Below are positions 16,692 to 17,842 of a stretch of DNA of 17,842 nucleotides, in pieces (positions within the stretch are counted from its first letter, which is position 1; each line of letters opens with the position of its first letter). Source of the stretch: Candidatus Gerdarchaeota archaeon. GTDB lineage: Archaea; Asgardarchaeota; Heimdallarchaeia; JABLTI01. Below the pieces are notes generated by a model. The model ran no database searches. It was not told the DNA's origin and worked only from the letters and a program-made list of their open reading frames with translations. The stretch lies in NCBI GenBank assembly GCA_016839405.1, contig JAEOUJ010000113.1:1-17842 (forward strand), read 5' to 3'. The translations under genes and the position numbers were made by a program.

Positions 16692-16949
16692 TTATTTACC
16701 TATTGTTGGAGGTGGACTTATAATAATTACATTATCGCCACGTAAAATGATCGTTCCTAATGATGTATTTTCGCCTTCATCAATAATTTCCTCTGCATCT
16801 TCTAGAGTTAAATTAAGATGAGCATCATAATTACGTAATTTCCCTCGTAATTGTCTTCCACCTTTCAATTTCACTAATACAATATTATTTAATGACATTG
16901 AAAGTAAATCCATTGGTCGATCTTTGTTAAGCCGTTTTTCTTTGGACAT
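16692..16949 (-). CDS. Sm-like archaeal RNA-binding protein (SmAP, LSm family)
   Basis: An 85-residue Sm-fold protein that should form a heptameric ring binding U-rich RNA. Sm1 covers about 22-54 and includes YDAHLNLTL (41-49), with D42, H44 and N46 in the uridine-binding positions. Sm2 covers about 65-78 with LRGDNVIII (69-77). The length and the short charged N-terminus match archaeal SmAP1. GGAG lies about 11 nt before the ATG at 16949. It is the first gene of a two-gene operon with eL37, a conserved archaeal pairing, and is divergent from the PUA gene. Confidence 0.95.
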   Translation of the reverse strand: MSKEKRLNKDRPMDLLSMSLNNIVLVKLKGGRQLRGKLRNYDAHLNLTLEDAEEIIDEGENTSLGTIILRGDNVIIISPPPTIGK

Positions 16950-17095
16950 GCTTTTTTATCTCCAAACAGATAATTTTGTTTATCTAATTTTTTTGAAACC
17001 TCTCAGTTTTTAAATTCTTTCTTTATTATTATACTAATATTATAATAATTGTTGCTGAGGTTATTTTTCTGGTATTTATCTTTATTTGAGCTTAA

Positions 17096-17115
17096 TTAAC
17101 TTTTGCAAAAGTTAA
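17096..17115. promoter_or_regulatory. Perfect 20-bp palindrome between the SmAP and PUA genes
   Basis: TTAACTTTTGCAAAAGTTAA is identical to its own reverse complement. It lies about 52 nt before the PUA start and 147 nt before the SmAP start, in the divergent promoter region. A dimeric regulator site is the simplest reading. With no spacer it would make only a poor RNA hairpin. Confidence 0.45.
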
Positions 17116-17167
17116 AAAGTAACAAATATAGACGATTATCATTAGCAACCTTGGTGATATGGAAATA

Positions 17168-17653
17168 ATGGAAATACTAAAACGGCATGCTTTAAGAAAA
17201 AGTGATTTAAAAGAATTAAAAGAAAACCTACAAAAGATTATTGGTAATGAAGTTGAAAAACTCTTTATTAAAGGTGCAGAATTAGTTGAAACTGAAAAAG
17301 GGCTATTGTATGCTGAAAATAAAGTGATTCTTGCTTTCAAGATAAAAGAAACAATCCTTCCAAGCTTAAGAGCACTTAATGATGATATAGTACATTTACC
17401 ATCAATAACTGTTGATATGGGTGCTGTTCCTTTTGTTACAAAAGGAGCTGATATAATGGCTCCTGGTATCACTAAAATAACTCCGGGGTTAAATAAGGGA
17501 TCCTTTGTAACAATCATCGATGAAAATTTTGGTAAATCATTGGCAATAGGGGAATTACTATTTGATAGTGATGAAATTACAGATATAAAAAAAGGGAAGG
17601 TTATTAAAAACCTTCATTATGTTAATGATGATATCTGGTTATTGAAATTATAA
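17168..17653 (+). CDS. PUA-domain RNA-binding protein, archaeal MCT-1-like (DUF1947 + PUA)
   Basis: A 161-residue two-domain protein. Residues 1 to about 78 match the N-terminal DUF1947-like domain, with a basic helix (KRHALRKSDLKELKENL) and the KGAELVE and LLYAENKVILAF strands. Residues about 82-155 are a PUA domain with DMGAVPFVTKGADIMAPGI (83-101) and a terminal KGKVIKNLHYVNDDIW block. This is the archaeal counterpart of eukaryotic MCT-1 (MCTS1), which works with DENR in ribosome recycling and re-initiation; the archaeal role is not established. A GGTGAT ribosome-binding site at 17153-17158 is 9 nt before ATG 17168 but touches an earlier in-frame ATG at 17159, so 17168 is preferred. Its stop codon is 1 nt from that of the convergent nuclease gene. 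Confidence 0.9.
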   Translation: MEILKRHALRKSDLKELKENLQKIIGNEVEKLFIKGAELVETEKGLLYAENKVILAFKIKETILPSLRALNDDIVHLPSITVDMGAVPFVTKGADIMAPGITKITPGLNKGSFVTIIDENFGKSLAIGELLFDSDEITDIKKGKVIKNLHYVNDDIWLLKL

Positions 17654-17654
17654 A

Positions 17655-17842
17655 TTAACATAATCTAACAGTTTCAAGAACATCTGGTGCTTTAGTTTCT
17701 ATTTTAAGCATTTTATGGAGAGTAGAAGCTAATGATACGCATTTTGACTTTTCACCATGAATAAGGAATAATTTTTCTGGTCGAGGATTAGCTTTTCTTG
17801 CAAAATTTAATAATTCCTTACGATCGCTATGACCTGAAAAAC
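17655..17842 (-). CDS. C-terminal end of a beta-CASP ribonuclease, aCPSF1/FttA-like (partial)
   Basis: Only the last 61 residues are present; the gene continues past the right edge. They read FSGHSDRKELLNFARK, then a strand PEKLFLIHGEKSKC, then VSLASTLHKMLKIETKAP and ETVRLC. The GHSD and HGE histidines are beta-CASP motifs near the active site, and the HGExSKC...LAS...ET.AP..LETVRL ending is that of the archaeal CPSF family. aCPSF1 (FttA) is the general transcription-termination and 3'-end nuclease of archaea. The N-terminal KH domains that would separate aCPSF1 from aCPSF2 are outside the window, so the subtype is inferred from the C-terminal wording. Confidence 0.85.
   Translation of the reverse strand, partial: FSGHSDRKELLNFARKANPRPEKLFLIHGEKSKCVSLASTLHKMLKIETKAPDVLETVRLC

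Noticed and set aside
16968..16985. AGATAA/TTATCT inverted repeat before the SmAP ribosome-binding site
   Set aside because: Only 6 bp, all of low complexity except one G-C pair, so it is expected by chance in this AT-rich DNA.
1..17842. CRISPR array, insertion sequence, integrase or prophage genes
   Set aside because: I see no regularly spaced repeats, no transposase or integrase motifs and no terminal inverted repeats with target duplications.

Overview
The window looks like a piece of an AT-rich archaeal chromosome. It carries the archaeal/eukaryotic-type ribosomal protein eL37 next to an Sm-like protein, a PUA/MCT-1-like protein, the C-terminal end of a beta-CASP (aCPSF1/FttA-like) nuclease, a UPF0200 kinase, and an RNA that folds like an H/ACA pseudouridylation guide. 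Mixed in are a full-length steroid 5-alpha-reductase (SRD5A)-like membrane enzyme, a secreted GIFT-like protein anchored by one membrane helix, and a bacterial-type UvrA. This mix of archaeal information genes, eukaryote-like membrane proteins and bacterial repair genes fits an Asgard (Promethearchaeota) genome. That assignment is inference; no rRNA or complete marker set is present.

Layout. 1-2302 (minus): the start of a probable SLC41/MgtE-type cation permease, preceded by a cytoplasmic protein with two PhoU-like and two TrkA-C-like regions and an unusual ~290-residue Ala/Lys/Glu helical tail. 2484-3885 (minus): a small two-helix membrane protein and the SRD5A-like enzyme, with a foldable 5' leader at about 3901-3967. 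4069-4150 (plus): the predicted H/ACA guide RNA, whose two guide arms match the helix-69 flank of large-subunit rRNA; its 3' end overlaps the end of a small solitary DNA methyltransferase (4144-4860, minus). 5145-10988 (plus): one 1947-residue protein made of two complete UvrA units in tandem, behind a promoter region with inverted repeats. 11075-12295: a stand-alone 85-residue fragment equivalent to the glycyl-radical end of anaerobic ribonucleotide reductase, a DinB-like protein, and a small Cys-containing protein with a PIP-box-like C-terminus. 12313-15680 (minus): a MobA-like nucleotidyltransferase/HD phosphohydrolase/Cys-pair fusion and the GIFT-like membrane protein. 15881-17842: UPF0200 kinase, eL37-SmAP operon, PUA protein and the beta-CASP nuclease end.

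Themes. The right end is an RNA and translation neighbourhood (SmAP, eL37, PUA/MCT-1, transcription-termination nuclease), and the guide RNA at 4.1 kb fits the same biology. The centre is DNA repair and dNTP supply (double UvrA, NrdD-type radical fragment). The left end is membrane and ion handling. Several convergent pairs are packed with 0-1 nt between stop codons, so 3' ends are very compact. I see no tRNA, rRNA, CRISPR array, insertion sequence or prophage. No gene-free stretch exceeds about 285 bases; the longest (4861-5144) holds the uvrA and methyltransferase promoters.
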